Below are positions 44,540 through 57,546 of a stretch of 64,000 nucleotides of DNA, one piece after another. Location of the stretch: assembly GCA_027886175.1 (NCBI GenBank), contig JAJNNQ010000129.1, positions 2,666,001 through 2,730,000 on the forward strand, in the 5' to 3' direction. Every line of letters begins with the position of its first letter. Position 1 is the stretch's first letter. The notes beneath the pieces were generated by a model, which was not told the origin of the DNA, made no database searches, and saw only the letters and a list, made by a program, of their open reading frames with translations. Source of the stretch: Phylloscopus collybita. Lineage: Eukaryota; Chordata; Aves; Passeriformes; Phylloscopidae. The position numbers were made by a program, and so were the translations under genes.

Positions 44540-46644
44540 CCTTCGGACCCAAACCATTCCATGATTCCATGGAGGGTTGGTGTCCCCTGCAGAGGCTGCT
44601 GAGGCTGAGCAGTGCACAGGGTGGGCTGGCCATTCCCTGGGCAGTGTGAGGATGTGCTGGTGGAGCTGGTGGCAGCACCTGGGACAGCTGGCAGGTGGGG
44701 AGGCTGGGCTCCCACAGGACTTCTGCAGAGGCTGCCTGCTGTTTGATTCCAGTACTCATTCCTGGGTAGGAATGTCTGCAGCTGAGGCTCTGGGCTCTCC
44801 ACCCCCATCGCCCAGCTCACTGGGATGCCTGCTGTGACTGCTGAGACGCTGAGCCCCGGGTCCCCCAAATTTGGCTGCCTCAGCACCTCCTCCCACGTCT
44901 TACCCTGGGACAGCGCAGGGCCGAGGAGATACCCCAAGCCAGCAAGTCCCAGGGTCAGGAGCAGTGCAGAGTGACAGCCCCAGGCAGTGCCAGCTCAGCA
45001 CCATGCCTGGTGACCTGGGCTGTGTTTGCTGCCCAGAGCCCCCTTTTCCTTCCCTCTGGCTCCGTGGCTCTCCCAGGGGGCCTGGCTGTGCCCTCCATCC
45101 CGGGGTGCGCCGTGCTCAGAGAGCAAGGCGGATGGATGGATGGCTGACAGGGAATTTCATGGGTTGCTCTGCCCTCTTTCTGCTCCGTGCAGCTTTTGCT
45201 GAGCTGGCAAACACTGTGAGCAGGGATATTTCTCCACTAAATTTGAATAGGCAGAGCTGAACCTTGCACTTTGTGAGACCTGCCTCAGAACGGGCTGCCC
45301 GTGGAGCTGTGGCTCTCACTGAGGCTGCGGAGCCTGGGATAGGGGAGTGCCCCTGGGCTGTGGGAGTACTCTGCTGGCCAGTGGCCACTGAAGGGTTTAG
45401 GTTGGTGTGTGACACCTTGTGCCTGCTGGGACACAATTATTTCACCAGCAAACTACAGAGGAACTTTGTATTTCACAGGCAGGGTGCTCTGTGGTAACTC
45501 CTCACGTGGGTCGGAGGCAGCACATCCCTCTGGTATTTGTGGATGATTTAAGTCTCTGTCCTAGGCAAGGACCCAGGCCAAAGGGATTTTCTTCTCTAGG
45601 CAGGGAAGGCTTCCATCCTCCACACTTGACATCTGTCCTTTCCAAGGCAACCATCTCTTCCAACACTTCCTTTTGCTGCCGTGCTCTGGACGGGGAGATG
45701 CTTTGGTGCCCAGGAAAGGTCCCTGGAGGTGCTGGCCTGCCCAAGCTGCTGCTGCAGATAGGGTTATCAGCGTGTGGCTGAGCCCAGCCTAAAGCTGTTT
45801 GATCCCACAGCTGTCAGCATCTGCCCAGGCTCCAAAAGCATCACTGGGAGGAAAAAGACAGGAAAAAACGCTGGCTCTTGATCCGTGCGTGCTTCTGAGC
45901 TGATTAAATCATTTCGGAGCTCGGGTGTCCATGTACGAGGCTTGGGGCCATCTCTCTGGGGACAGCTTTGGGTGCAGGGCTGTGGTCACCCAGAGCAGAC
46001 CCTTTTCCCTTCCGTGTCTCTGGCTCTCCCCGCTCGCTTGCAGGGCGCGCTGCTGTTGCTGGAGGAGGGATGCACCTGCTCTCCTGTCCCTCTTGGCTCC
46101 AGAGGAGGTGCCAAAACTAAAGGGGAAATTATGAATCCATCTCGGTGCATCACGGCGTTAAAAAGGCACAGCGGCAAGACCAGAAATACCCTACAGGCAC
46201 GCTGTGAATGAGGTGCTAATTGTTTAACGAGGAGGGTGGGGCTCAGGATTAAAATTTGGGATTAACGCCTCCTGGGAGCGAGGCAGCTATGAAGAACAGC
46301 GGGAGCATTGCAGGAGTTCTGTCCAGGAGTCACTGCCTTCCTTGCAGCCAGGTGAGCTGCTATGGGAAAACCACCCCTGTATTTGTGTGTGTTTGCTGAC
46401 ACGGCTCCAGAAATGCTCCCCAGAAAAGCGACAGGCCAGGCAGGAGGGCAGGGCAGTGTGCAGTTGGGAGCTCAAAGCAAGGAGACCCTTCCCCATGCCA
46501 GGGACAGCAACGCTACATGTTTCGATCTGTTTGTTAAGGGTTTTTCTTCTAGTCTGCCAAGCTGGGTTTCAGCTGGACCAGCACTTAGGCCTGGCTGATA
46601 GTAGGCTTGCAAGGTGAGGGGGATTTGCAGGAGTCACAGTGGTA

Positions 46645-46766
46645 GTGCCCCATCCCTGACAGTGTCCAAGGCCAGCTTGGACAGGGCTTGGAGCAACCTG
46701 GGACAGTGGAAGGGGTTGGAAAGAGATGGTTTTGACGGTCCCTTCCAACCCAAACCTTTCTGTGAG
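46645..46766 (+). mobile_element. CR1 LINE 3' fragment
   Basis: Contains 'cagtgtccaaggccagcttg', 'gacagggcttggagcaacct' and 'cggtcccttccaacccaaac', and ends TTTCTGTGAG. Confidence 0.88.
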
Positions 46767-48529
46767 AGGGCAAGGGAGGCTGCCCATCTCTCTGTGTGGG
46801 ATTGTCTCTGATAAGCTTCAGTTGCTGCTGAAACCAGGCTGCTGCACGTAAATAATCCCCAGCTGGGAGGGCAGAGCAGTGGGCATGTGCGTGGTGGCAC
46901 CTGGTCTGTGGCTGGTTACAGAATTTGGGGACCAGGTGTGTTGGCACTGACACAGGAGCTGATGGTTCATAATGGTAAAAAAACCCCACAGAGCTGCTTT
47001 TGTTGTTTATCTGACAAGAAATAAAGTGAGCTGGCAAGCGCCAGAGGACCCTAAACTTCTCAGTTTGCTTGCTGGGTGGGCTGCCCAGGAAGCAAACACC
47101 TGTGGGGTGCCTGTGTGCAGCAGGCAGAATTGATTTGGCCTCTTAAGAAGGGTAATTCCAGAGGAATATGCCACGGAATCTGGAGATTGCCTGTTTTTGA
47201 GCCTGCCTCACAGGCTTTCTTGTGGCCATTGCTGAGATTTTCCTTCACAAAGGGAGGCTGTGGCCACCTCACCCTCCTCTTCAGTGTTTGTCTATCCCCC
47301 AATGGCTGTTTACTGCCTAAAACTGAATTTTCAGGGTTCTGGAGTGTTCTTCAGAGGAGCAGCCTCCTTTCTAAGTGTGCTGGCGACCCTAATGAGCAGC
47401 AATATTTGAGGAGAGCTTAAGAGGGGGATCTCAGCTCTCCCAACTAAGCCCTTTTTCTGTCATTTGAAGGCCCATTGATGAAATTACTCGTTGAGCTGCA
47501 GAAAGTACAGCATCTTTAATGAAAACTTAAGGCTAGGAAATTAGTTATTCCCAACATCAGGAAACTTCAGGTTTAAAAAAAAAAAAGCCCCACTCCCACC
47601 CAAACCCTTAACCCTGCGTCATTAAATTAATCACTTCATCAATCACTTAAACTTTCATATCTGCTTTGCTAATAGGCAGTAACATTAATGCTTATGTTAA
47701 AGAAGGGGAAGAGGGAGAAGGAAGAAAGTGTATCTGCAGGATGGGCTCATTAACATGCCAGGGTAACCTTGCTCCTGGCAAGCTCCTCATCAAACCATCC
47801 CGAGGTTTGATCTCACCACCTTTTGAGCCCTGGCACGGGGGCCAAGCCCTTTCCAGGGAGAGGGAGAAAGATATGTCAGTTTGGTAATGAGGGCTGGGGT
47901 GATTTTTTTTTTTTTTTTTTACATCTGGGATGGCTTTATCAGCATCAATTATCTGTACAGGGCTGTCTGTAGGAGCTTCATTTGCGGGCTGGCTCCTCGC
48001 TGGCTGTGCCCCGCTCCTTGCTACTCTGGAATGCCCAGGCTTGGATGTCAGCACTGCCCCAGCTCAGGTAAATTGGGCCTTCCAGGCTGATTGGAGGCAT
48101 TAACATGGGTGGCAAAACTCATAAAGAGCAGGGATGATAATGTGAGTCAGGCATCACAAGGAGAAAAACACAAGGAAGAGGGGGAAAAGCACATGTATGG
48201 ATGTGCATGTGTATATTCAAGTTAGGAGACACATACCTGTATCTCTGTGGAGGTTTTCATGTGCTAAGGGAATATTACCAGCCAAGGGTATTTCTTGCAT
48301 TTGCATACACTTATCATTTTATTTTTGGTGGGGAAGGTGAGTTGTGATTTCACTATCAGAAAAACAAGCTCTGGGTGCAAACAGTGATGGAGACGCTTGT
48401 GTGTTTTGCCGGATTGGAAACTTGACACGTTGGGGTTGCGTCAGCTTAAAGAAGAAGGAAAAAACCCTAACCCTAACTCCTTTACCCCTTGCTTCTAATG
48501 TTGGCAGATCTGGGGTCTCTGCAGTCTGG

Positions 48530-48668
48530 ATCTGCCCCATCCCTGGCAGTGTCCAAGGCCAGGCTGGACGGGGCTTGGAGCAGCCTGGGACAGTGGCAGG
48601 TGTCACTGCCCATGGCAGGGGCTGGAACAAGACAGTCTTCAAGTTCCCTTTTAACCCAGACCCCACCA
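48530..48668 (+). mobile_element. CR1 LINE 3' fragment
   Basis: Contains 'cagtgtccaaggccaggctg', 'gacggggcttggagcagcct' and 'gcccatggcaggggctggaa'. The end is decayed after AACCCAGACC. Confidence 0.88.
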
Positions 48669-51600
48669 CGACACCCCCTCAATGACACTTTTCATAGAAT
48701 TTTCAGGCTAGTGAGGAAATTACCCTTTCAGTTACAACTTCCTATAATTGGGCACCACGGAAGTCCTTCTCTTTAAGGAAAAAAATTCAAACTGTTTGCC
48801 GCCGCCGCCACCAGCACCAGTTGGTGGTTGTTGCTTACTGGTGTAAAACAAGCCCAAAAAATGCCAGGGGAGAAAAACAGCAACAACAGAGAATTAAGGA
48901 AGGTCCAGTTTGACTGCCTGGGTGGCAGGGCCGCCTCTTGAACAGCTTGTTTTGTCACGTTTTCCACGGTTCGGGGGGTGTGGGTGGCCTCAGTGTTGCC
49001 GCACGACTCCATCCCCTCCCCGTCTCCCGGCTTTTAAACTGATTTATCGCGGGCGTGTGCTAATGCACCCTCCTGCCTTTGAATGGCTTAATGTGCTTGA
49101 TTGGCAGGGGGAGTTAATAAATTGGTTCCTGCTGTCAAACTACTTGGGTACATTGATGGCTTTTGAATTAACTGTAGCCACTTGTGGAGGGGGGGGGAAA
49201 GAAAGCCTTGTTGGACAACTCAGTGGAAACATCTGCTCCGTTTGCAGCGCTGGTCAGAGCAGTGAAAAGGCTCCGTGCGCTCCCTCTCTTAAAGATTTAT
49301 TAATATTGCTGGGTACACGAGGGGGAAAGATTTCAAACACTTGACATTTAATGGTTAGTAACTCAATTTTATTCCATTCATCTGCATGGCTTTGTCAGGT
49401 GCCTGCTCTGTCGAGGCTCTAGTACTGTATCACGGAGGTTGTCTCGCTGCCTGTGAGCAATTAGGAGGGTGATTTGGTACCTGAGTCCAGAAAAACCTTT
49501 TTACTTTTCCCTTGTAATTGATTATTAGCTTTGAGGTGAGAGCTGGTGTCGTGGAACGTAATATCCTTTCATAAACAGCGATGCGGTGGCTTTACTCGCT
49601 CTGCTGTTGTGGTCTCAAGCAGTTAATTTGAAAAGAAGAGAGGGGGGAAAAAAAAGATTTTGAAATACAGAACGTCCAAGGGAGACGAACAATTTGGGGT
49701 ATGGAGAGAAGCGAGGAGCATCCTCCCAGGCAGAGATTAATGGTTGTTACTAATGATTTTGGGAAATAGAGGGGAAGGAACAAGATGTGGCAGAAGACTG
49801 TAAAATAAGTAACGGCACTGCGGAAAGCCCTGGCTCTGGAAATGCACCTTTTCCCCTACGACAGCAGCAGCAGCAAATTAAACACATCCTGCTGGCGTGG
49901 AGTGGGGTGGTGAGGCAAGAAGTGAGGGGAGACACACAGAAAGCACCATCCTGCCTCCACATCTCTCCCAGCAGCTTTCCTAGGGGCATAAAGGGTGGGG
50001 GAGGGAAAAAGCATCTCCCAGGATTTGCACGTTGTTCCTTGCCTTGGAAAAATTGTCTGCGCTCCCGTCAGGTGCAGAGTGAGGGCTTGCAGAAGGCATC
50101 AGCCAGAAGTCATTGCCCACCTGCTTCGGTGGGCTGGGGGGAAAGAGTCAGAGATTAAGGCTCTGTATTGGAGGGGGAAAAAAGAGTTCCAAGCTGGTTT
50201 GATCGCGCTGCAACAGGATGATCTCCTGGAGCCGTAAAAATTGGCAGCATCCTCCAAGTTCACAGAGCACTGGCAGGAGAATGAGTTTCACTGGTGCTGG
50301 GGTGCTCCACAGGCAGTTTCTGGCAGGTGTAGGTGGGAAAATTGTCTCCTACAAGAGAGGGGAGATCCCCATGGATTTTAAATCAGGAGCTTGATTTTGC
50401 ATTCCAGGTTGTAAGGTGGGGGTGTAATTTTTGTTTTGTTTTGCTGGTTAGTTCATCTCAAAAGCCAGAATTGCTTTTCACAGTCAGTATGCATCCTGCT
50501 GTAAAATCAGCTGGAATCTGTTGGAGAAACTGTCTTCCAGTGGTGGTATTCCCCCCTCCAGCCTCCAGAAGTAGAAGTTCACCCCAGGACCAGCAAATAC
50601 TGTCAGTGCTCTGGGTTTGCTCTTCGTGTATCCCGTACCCAGTGGCATCATCCAGGTGGGCAGAGGGGCAGTTTTCACTGGGATGCTGCTGCCAGGATGG
50701 AGGAATGCTCTTTCAAAGAAGTTTTCCTGTCGTGGATCTGCACTCAGCCTCTTTGGAACAAGATGCAATGTCAGTATTTGGGGTGCCCCGACTGGAGGGA
50801 GGTGACAGGGCAGGGCTGGGCCAGCTGCTTCGCCAGGCAGGGGCTCATCCCTGCTTTCCATGAAACCCACTGCCTGTGCAAGTGGCCCCAGGTGGTTGCA
50901 TAATGGCATCCCTAATTGTGCTCTGAACGAGATTAACTTCTTATCTGGCAGCCTGACACCTTTATTGTTATTAATGTGTGAATAATGCACTGTGGCGGGG
51001 ATTTTATGCACAACTTCGGTAGCAAATGTTTTCCTTTTGTTTGCTGGTGTCTGTTAATTCGCCACCGTGGGATTCCCAGGCTCCAAGGGTGGGGATCCCC
51101 AAGGTCAAGGAATGCTGCTCCTGTTTCTTTCCTTATGAAATGGTCACTGCCATTGCACTGCAGCTCTTCCCCTTCATTTCCTCCTTTGAACTGTGGGTGG
51201 AGGTGGTGGTGGTGAGCACTTCCTCTGGTGAGTCCGGAGTTCCTTGGGACAATGGATGTTGGAATGGGATGTGGAGGACTAGGGGCCATCAGTCAGATGG
51301 GGCTTGGGATTTTGGGGTGCATAGAGGGATGGGGAGGCTTGGGATGCTGCCAGACATGGGTGCAGGTGCCCATGGGGCTGAGGGTGCTCTGGCAGGGGCT
51401 GGATCTGTCCCTTGGTGCTGGTAGGGAAGGGAAGGGGAGCTGTGGAGGGTGGCAGGTGGCTGCGATCTGTCCACTCCACAAAAAGTAGTAGTAGTTTCTG
51501 TGATGTAACTTGCTATTAAACAAGGTAACGAGGTCAATAATGCCTTTGCTTGGGAGAACTTCAGCCAACACTTCTATCAAAACCAATATTAATTTTCACT

Positions 51601-54600
51601 AATTAGGAGCTGCAGCTAATGAGTGTCACAGCTAATTTACCTCATCCATAACGAGGGAGAGGAGGGGGTCAGGCGCTTGGGATCAGAGCCTGCAAATCTG
51701 CCTCCTCTCTGCTCCCCCTTTCCTCCTGGCCCAACACATGTTTGTCACCTGGGTGGCTTCTGTCTGCAGGGACGTGGGGATATGTGTGTGGTCCTCTGCT
51801 GCCTTCCTTGGAGCACGGGAATGCTTTGGGAAGGCAGGGAAGGAGCTGGATGGGGAGGTACGCTGTGCAGCAGGTGTTGGCTGCTCCGGTGAGGAGAGGG
51901 AAAAAGAACTTGGAAGGATGTGCAAGGGAAGTCTTTGGGAATGAAAAGGATGCCTGTTGTCCTGAAGGGGAAGTTGTAGTGGAGTGTTTGCTCTTGGAAC
52001 TCTTTAATTTCAAAAGCCTTTATTGTGTGTTTCATCCTTGTTCCCTTCCATACCTTTTACCCATACAAGCCAGCCTGGAAAGCACTGAAGCAGTGAGTCT
52101 GTCACCATCCATAGTCTTGTGACTCGCTCCAGGGAGGTTTTCTCTCATCCCTGACTCTGTGACAAGCTGGCCAAGTGGTGCAAACGTTTGTGGGGAGTGA
52201 GTTCTTGTGAGCAGATGTCTTTGGTGCTGTGCAAGGTCGTCTCCCCACACAGGTCACAGGCAGGAGCAAGCCATGGATGTTGCCAAGAGTGCTTAAGGGA
52301 AAGCAAATTTCTGATTTGGAGTTATCCCTGTTTACCTGATGAAGTTGTTCTGATGGCTCAGACAAGGGAAGGAAGGGCCCAGTGAACATTGTATCATTGT
52401 ATCCCTCTGAAACGTCTATAGTCTGCGCTTTCTAAACAAGCCGCAGCCTAAGAATGATCCACAGGGATTATTGCTTTAAATAAGAATACACTAGAGAAAT
52501 TTGTGGTCTGCTGTCAGACAGCTCGTTGTTAGGGATGGCTAAAATTGACTGAATAAATGATTCACTGGTTTTATTTGTGTTGCCCTGACTGTAAACCTCA
52601 GGAGCCTTCCTTGTCGGAATTGATCTGTTCTGCCGGCAAAGCCGCGAGCGGCGCCTGCGCCACCAGCCCGTCCTGACGCCTTGCAGGAGAGCAGGAGAGC
52701 TCTTGCCTTGTCCAAGGGATCTTTCCTAACAGACACCCTCCTGTTTGGGGTGCCTGGGGCCTTGGGAAAAGGGCTTGGCTTTTAGGCATGTCCTGGGAAA
52801 CTCCCACAGGAAAGTGATGTGCAGTGAAGAGCCTCTCTTGGGAAGGGCTCATCCCAGAGTGTCCTTTTGGGGCATCCCGTGAGGTTCAGGTGCTTGTGGT
52901 CCTGGCTCTCATCCATGTGCTTTGCCTCCAGTTCTGCCATCCAGCTGCCCAGCTAATCCTGGTTGGGGTGGGTTTATTTAATTTTTTTTTCCTTTACCTG
53001 TTGGCCTGAAATGGCCACACACCCCACGGCGGCTCCCGCAAGGCGTTTTCCCTCTGCCTGCTCCAAGACTCACTGCACCCTTGAACGTCTGGACTTCCTG
53101 TTCTTCAGCAGCTCCTCCTGTGTCTGTCGTCAGCCTCAGTGGGGAGAGGAGAATATATAAACAAAGGTAATTATGTATATCTGTAATATACAGGAGAAAT
53201 TTGTGCTCTGAGGCTGGGCACGTTGTCTGGTGCCCGTCCCCTCCTTTCCATTTGGTGGGGGCCAGGGTGGCTGAGAAAGTTTCTTGGAGCTTATTGCCCA
53301 GGGAGGAGCGACCTTCAGGCAGAGTTCTTGGGGGGAAAAAAGTTTCCCCAAGCGTGACAGATTTGACTATAAATCTCCAGATTAATGCCCAGGTTCCCAA
53401 GGTCTGTCATCCTGCCTGGCACGTGAGCTGCTCAAAAACAACGTGCAGGCTCATCAGTCATTTGGGAGGCACGGCAGAAGGGAGGCTGCAGGGAGCCTGT
53501 GAGGGGACACAAGGGACAGATGGGAGAACATCCTTGTCTGAGGGCACTCACAGGCATCCCAAAACCTGAGGAGCCTGGGATTGTGTCTCGGGCAAGAGGT
53601 GGAGTTGAAAGAGAAGCAGGGCTTTTGCATGAGAAACACCTGGGGTGAGGAGATAGAGGGCCAGGGCTGGGACCCCCAGGGTCTCTCTTTTCCTGTCTTT
53701 TTTTCTTATGGAAAGAGTCAAACTGGTTTTAAAGTAGATTCATCATGAGTATCTCTTATTGGTACAGGTATTATGTTGGTTATGAATTTCTTGCACTTTC
53801 ACTCCTAGGAAAATCCTTCCCTTATTCATTTTGCATTCACTCTTGATTGATAAGGTTTATCATCACTCTTCAATAACCACAAATATAATCTCATCCCAAA
53901 TTTGAGGAATTTATGGGAGTTACCTAGGCCAGGGTATTCTGCATCCTGCCAAGGACAAGGGCTAGAATAAAGGACAACCAAAAATGAAGAGGAATGGCTC
54001 TTTTAGTGGGAAGGAGGAGAAGAGGTGCATGTTTTTCTGATGGCAGCTCACTGCTCACAGAGCATCACTGCATGGAAGTGCCTGTGGTATGCTTGGATTG
54101 GTGGATTGAGTTTATTTGGGGGTTTTCTTTGAGGTTTTTAGCTGTCTCTTGTGCCATGGGGATTGACAGCCTCTGGGACAGTGTCCCCGGGGCTGTGGGT
54201 TGGCTGATCTCTGGGCTGTGGTGCACCAAGATTCCTTTATGGAGATCCACAAGGTCCTTCAGTAGGGCCAAGTGGCTGATGTGGATTCAATCTGGAAAAC
54301 AGTTTTAGGTGGAAAGGGTAGGGTGGGTTTTCTTCATCCAAGAAGTGGTCCAATAGTGGTCCTCAGGAAAGATTCAGCTCTGGTGAATGTGCTCTAAAGA
54401 GGCTGGGTTTGCACGGGAGTTGGGAGCACTGCTGCTCCAGAGGGGCTGGAAAAAGGGGTGTGTGTGACACCTCTTGGGTCACAGGAGTCTCTGTTGGGTA
54501 CTGGTAGCAGGGAGATGTTCAATTTGGTGGTCAGTAGCCATTTCTCCCTCAGCCAGGGCTTCAGGGGAAACAGAAGCTCTGAAAGTCTTTGCTCTGAGCA

Positions 54601-54927
54601 ATTGAAAGAAAAAAGCCTAAAACTGAGACTTATTGGATCACTTTTCTCTTCATAAATTTCCACTTTTAGAACAGTCTGTGAAACCTCAGTGATTGCTTTC
54701 TTTTTGCTTTCAAACAACCCAGCAGCTGGGATTTAGCGTGGAGTTTTGTGTTCAGTTTGGATTTTAAAATGTTGTTTGGTTTTCCATGTGACTGAGGGAG
54801 GTTTTTTTGAGCACTGGCTGATCTGGACACGGGGTGGGGGGTGTGTAGGCTCAGCCACCCCTTGCAGCTCTGACCCAGTCTGCAGGAAGAGCAGCCAGGC
54901 TCTCACAGGTCGCCTTGGCCAGGGGAA

Positions 54928-55175
54928 CCATAGAACCCTGGAGTGGTTTGCATTAGACCATCTCATTCCAACCCAGGAATTCGCTGTCCCAGGTTTCTCC
55001 AAGCCCTGTCCAACCTGACCTTGGACATTTCCAGGGATCCAGGGGCAGCCACAGCTTCTCTGGGCACCCTGTGCCAGGGCCTCCCCACCCTCACAGGGAA
55101 CAATTCCTTCCCGATATCCCATCTAGCCCTGCCCTCTGGCAGTTTAAAGCCATTTCCCCTTGTCCTGTCTAGCAG
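54928..55175 (-). mobile_element. CR1 LINE 3' fragment, minus strand
   Basis: The tail 'accatagaaccctggagtgg' is on the left, then 'ccaagccctgtccaacctga', 'cacagcttctctgggcaccc' and 'tttaaagccatttccccttg'. Confidence 0.9.
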
Positions 55176-55559
55176 AAGACGAGAACTGCTCCTGTAGGAG
55201 GATTTGTGATTTCAGACGTGTCACAGGTACTGTATAACCTGCGATTTGTAGTGCTCTGTCGAGGAGCCTGGGCTCATTGCACCCCCAAGGGATTGCATCA
55301 GTCTTGGAAATAGCCCTTCCCTGCTTCCCTTCTCACCCTGTTCTCTCTTGCTGCTGTGCTGAAATTCCTGCAGTTCTGAGACAAAGGGCACCCGGGCAGG
55401 GAGCATCCTGAATCAGGAGCCCCATGGATTCTTGTGAGGTGCTGTGGAAGTGACTGAGAGATGCCTTTGGTGGTGTTCTGCCTAAAGTCAATTAATTCTG
55501 GTGTTCAACCCTGCTCGTGTTCTCTTTGTGACCACTTCTGCACTGTTACATATAAGTAA

Positions 55560-55870
55560 AACCTTAAAAAAAGAGAGGCCTTATAAAATCAGACCTTACT
55601 ATTTCAGCTAAGCTAGCATCTATCCTGAGAAGTTCCCATGAGAAGTGACTTGTAAGAATAAAAATCAGTTTGCATAACAGTGTAGTATGGTGAGAAAACA
55701 GTTTGCACCTATAAAAATAAAAAAATCTGTCCTATGAAAATCCATGAAAAAAAAAGTAAACCTATCTAGAAAGAGTTTCATAAACATGTACACTAACAAA
55801 TAATTAATTTGCTAACCTATTAAATTCAAACACAGCACCTTCTAATACCATATAAAAATAAACTGTGCAC
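55560..55870. other. AT-rich segment of unknown origin
   Basis: About 300 bases near 70% A+T, sharply different from both sides. It is rich in TATAAAAATAAA and CTAACAAATAATTAATTTG-like strings. There is no long open frame and I recognise no repeat family. Confidence 0.4.
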
Positions 55871-57392
55871 AACAAAAATCCAACTATTGTACACCAAGAA
55901 ATGAGTGTCTTTGTCCATCTCTGTTACAGTACTGGGCAGGCTGTTCTGTGCTTGTTTTGGGAAGCTGAGGCAGGCTGGATGCTGTGTGTTTGCGTGGGGA
56001 TAGGTTTTTGTGCAGGTGCCTCCACAAAACCTCGGAAAGCTCTTTCCAGAGGTGGATTACATTCCATACATAACGTGCAAAGGCATTCCCACCTGACCAC
56101 AGTGACCATTTATGTGGGGTGAGCTGCCAGTTGCCAGCACTCAGAGCAACAGTTGTAGGAGCAATTAGCGAGGAATCCTTTGCCTGAAATATGTTTTTAA
56201 TAAACCATTCACCGGATATATTCAAATAACAAATAAATCCCCGCAAACCCGAGTCTATTTGCAGACAACTCGCAAATGAGAAAGGCTAAATTAATTGAAT
56301 GTTCCAGTCACTGGGGAGAATGGTCCAGCTGTAGCAGAGCTCTCCAGATGTTTGTTTGCAGAAGAGTGTGCTTTGATAGGAAGGGAAAAACACTCGTGGG
56401 TATATTAACTCAGGAACAAGTTTACAGCTGTGTGCTTGCACGCTCTGCCTGGCTCTCCCACCAGCCACTGTGGAGCTCTGCTCCAAGGTTTCCTCTTGCA
56501 ATAAACAGCATCTTTATTTCTTGCTCATTGTCCTCTTGGCCGCGTTTAGACATCTGTGACGTCCAAAGTGAGGCAGTGGCCCTGTGGAAGCCTCTGGGGC
56601 CTCAGCAGATATCACCCTTGCCGTGCTCCAGGGTGTGCCACGTGTTGCAAGTGCAGCTGGGCGCCGCTGCTTGCGGTTGAGGCTGTTGTGGTTTGGCTCT
56701 TCCCTGTTTTGGGGTGGGTTTGCTGCACAGGGCCGTGGATTGGGGGAACAAGGCGCTGTGCGTGGCTGGTGGGAGCTCACAGGGATGAGTGGTGGAAGAG
56801 CCTTGGCTTTGGTTTAATTCCATCCAAAGACTGGAGCTTTGCCCAACTTCCCCCGGAGGAGCTTGGCTTTATCAGCACACCGGAGTCCTCAGTCCAGCGC
56901 TCTCCATCCATTTCCCTGGTCCTTGTTTTGTTGCTGTTGTTAGACAGGCCGAGCTGGTTGTGGAGCCCCGTAGCTGAAGTGCCCCATTACTCACAGGCCA
57001 GGGGACAATGGGACGTGGGGCCGCTCTTAAAATGTCTCTGCGTGTCGGCGTCATTAATAACGGCGGCGCTGGCACCGTGGCTCCTAAATAGCCTCATTCA
57101 TCAACAGGCAATTTACTGCAGGCCGCAGATAAGCTCCTGCCTCACACACCCAGCACCACCTGCCAAGTCACCCCCACCTCCCCTTCGGCGTTTCACAGGG
57201 ACAAAGAGGGAGGAAATGCTCCCGTCCAAGTTGTGACAGTGGTCACCAGCCTGAGGAGCTGGGTTGTACCTGGAGGAGCTGGGTTGATGGGCTGCGTGTG
57301 TTTCTTAGGCTCTGTCACCTTTTTGAGGAGAGACTTCCAGGCCCCTGGTTGTTTCTCTTGGTTCTCTCAAAGGCTTTGTTGCTTTCCTTGTG

Positions 57393-57546
57393 GCTGCCCC
57401 ATTCCTGGAAGTGTCCAAGGCCAGGTGGGGTGGGGCTTGGAGCAGCTTGGCTGGTGGAAGTTGTCCCTGCCCGTGTCAGGGAGGTTGGAACAAAGTGGTC
57501 TTTAAGGCTTCTTGCAACTCAAATCCTGCCACAACTCCGTGATCCA
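57393..57546 (+). mobile_element. CR1 LINE 3' fragment
   Basis: Contains 'aagtgtccaaggccaggtgg', 'ggcttggagcagcttggctg' and 'aagtggtctttaaggcttct', with an ACTCCGTGATCCA tail. Confidence 0.87.

Larger units (their letters stand above)
43990..44572 (+). mobile_element. CR1 LINE 3' end split by a solo LTR
   Basis: Left part 43990-44097 has 'gtatggcaggggggttgt' and 'gtgatctttaaagtccctt'. Right part 44540-44572 has CGGACCCAAACCATTCC and ATGATTCCATGGA. Together they form one CR1 end with the LTR at 44098-44539 inside. Confidence 0.85.

Noticed and set aside
48460..48482. Interstitial telomere-like CCCTAACCCTAA
   Set aside because: Only two units, expected by chance in this much sequence.
55560..55870. 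Nuclear copy of mitochondrial DNA
   Set aside because: Some strings look mitochondrial in composition, but I could not read a mitochondrial gene or tRNA in either strand.
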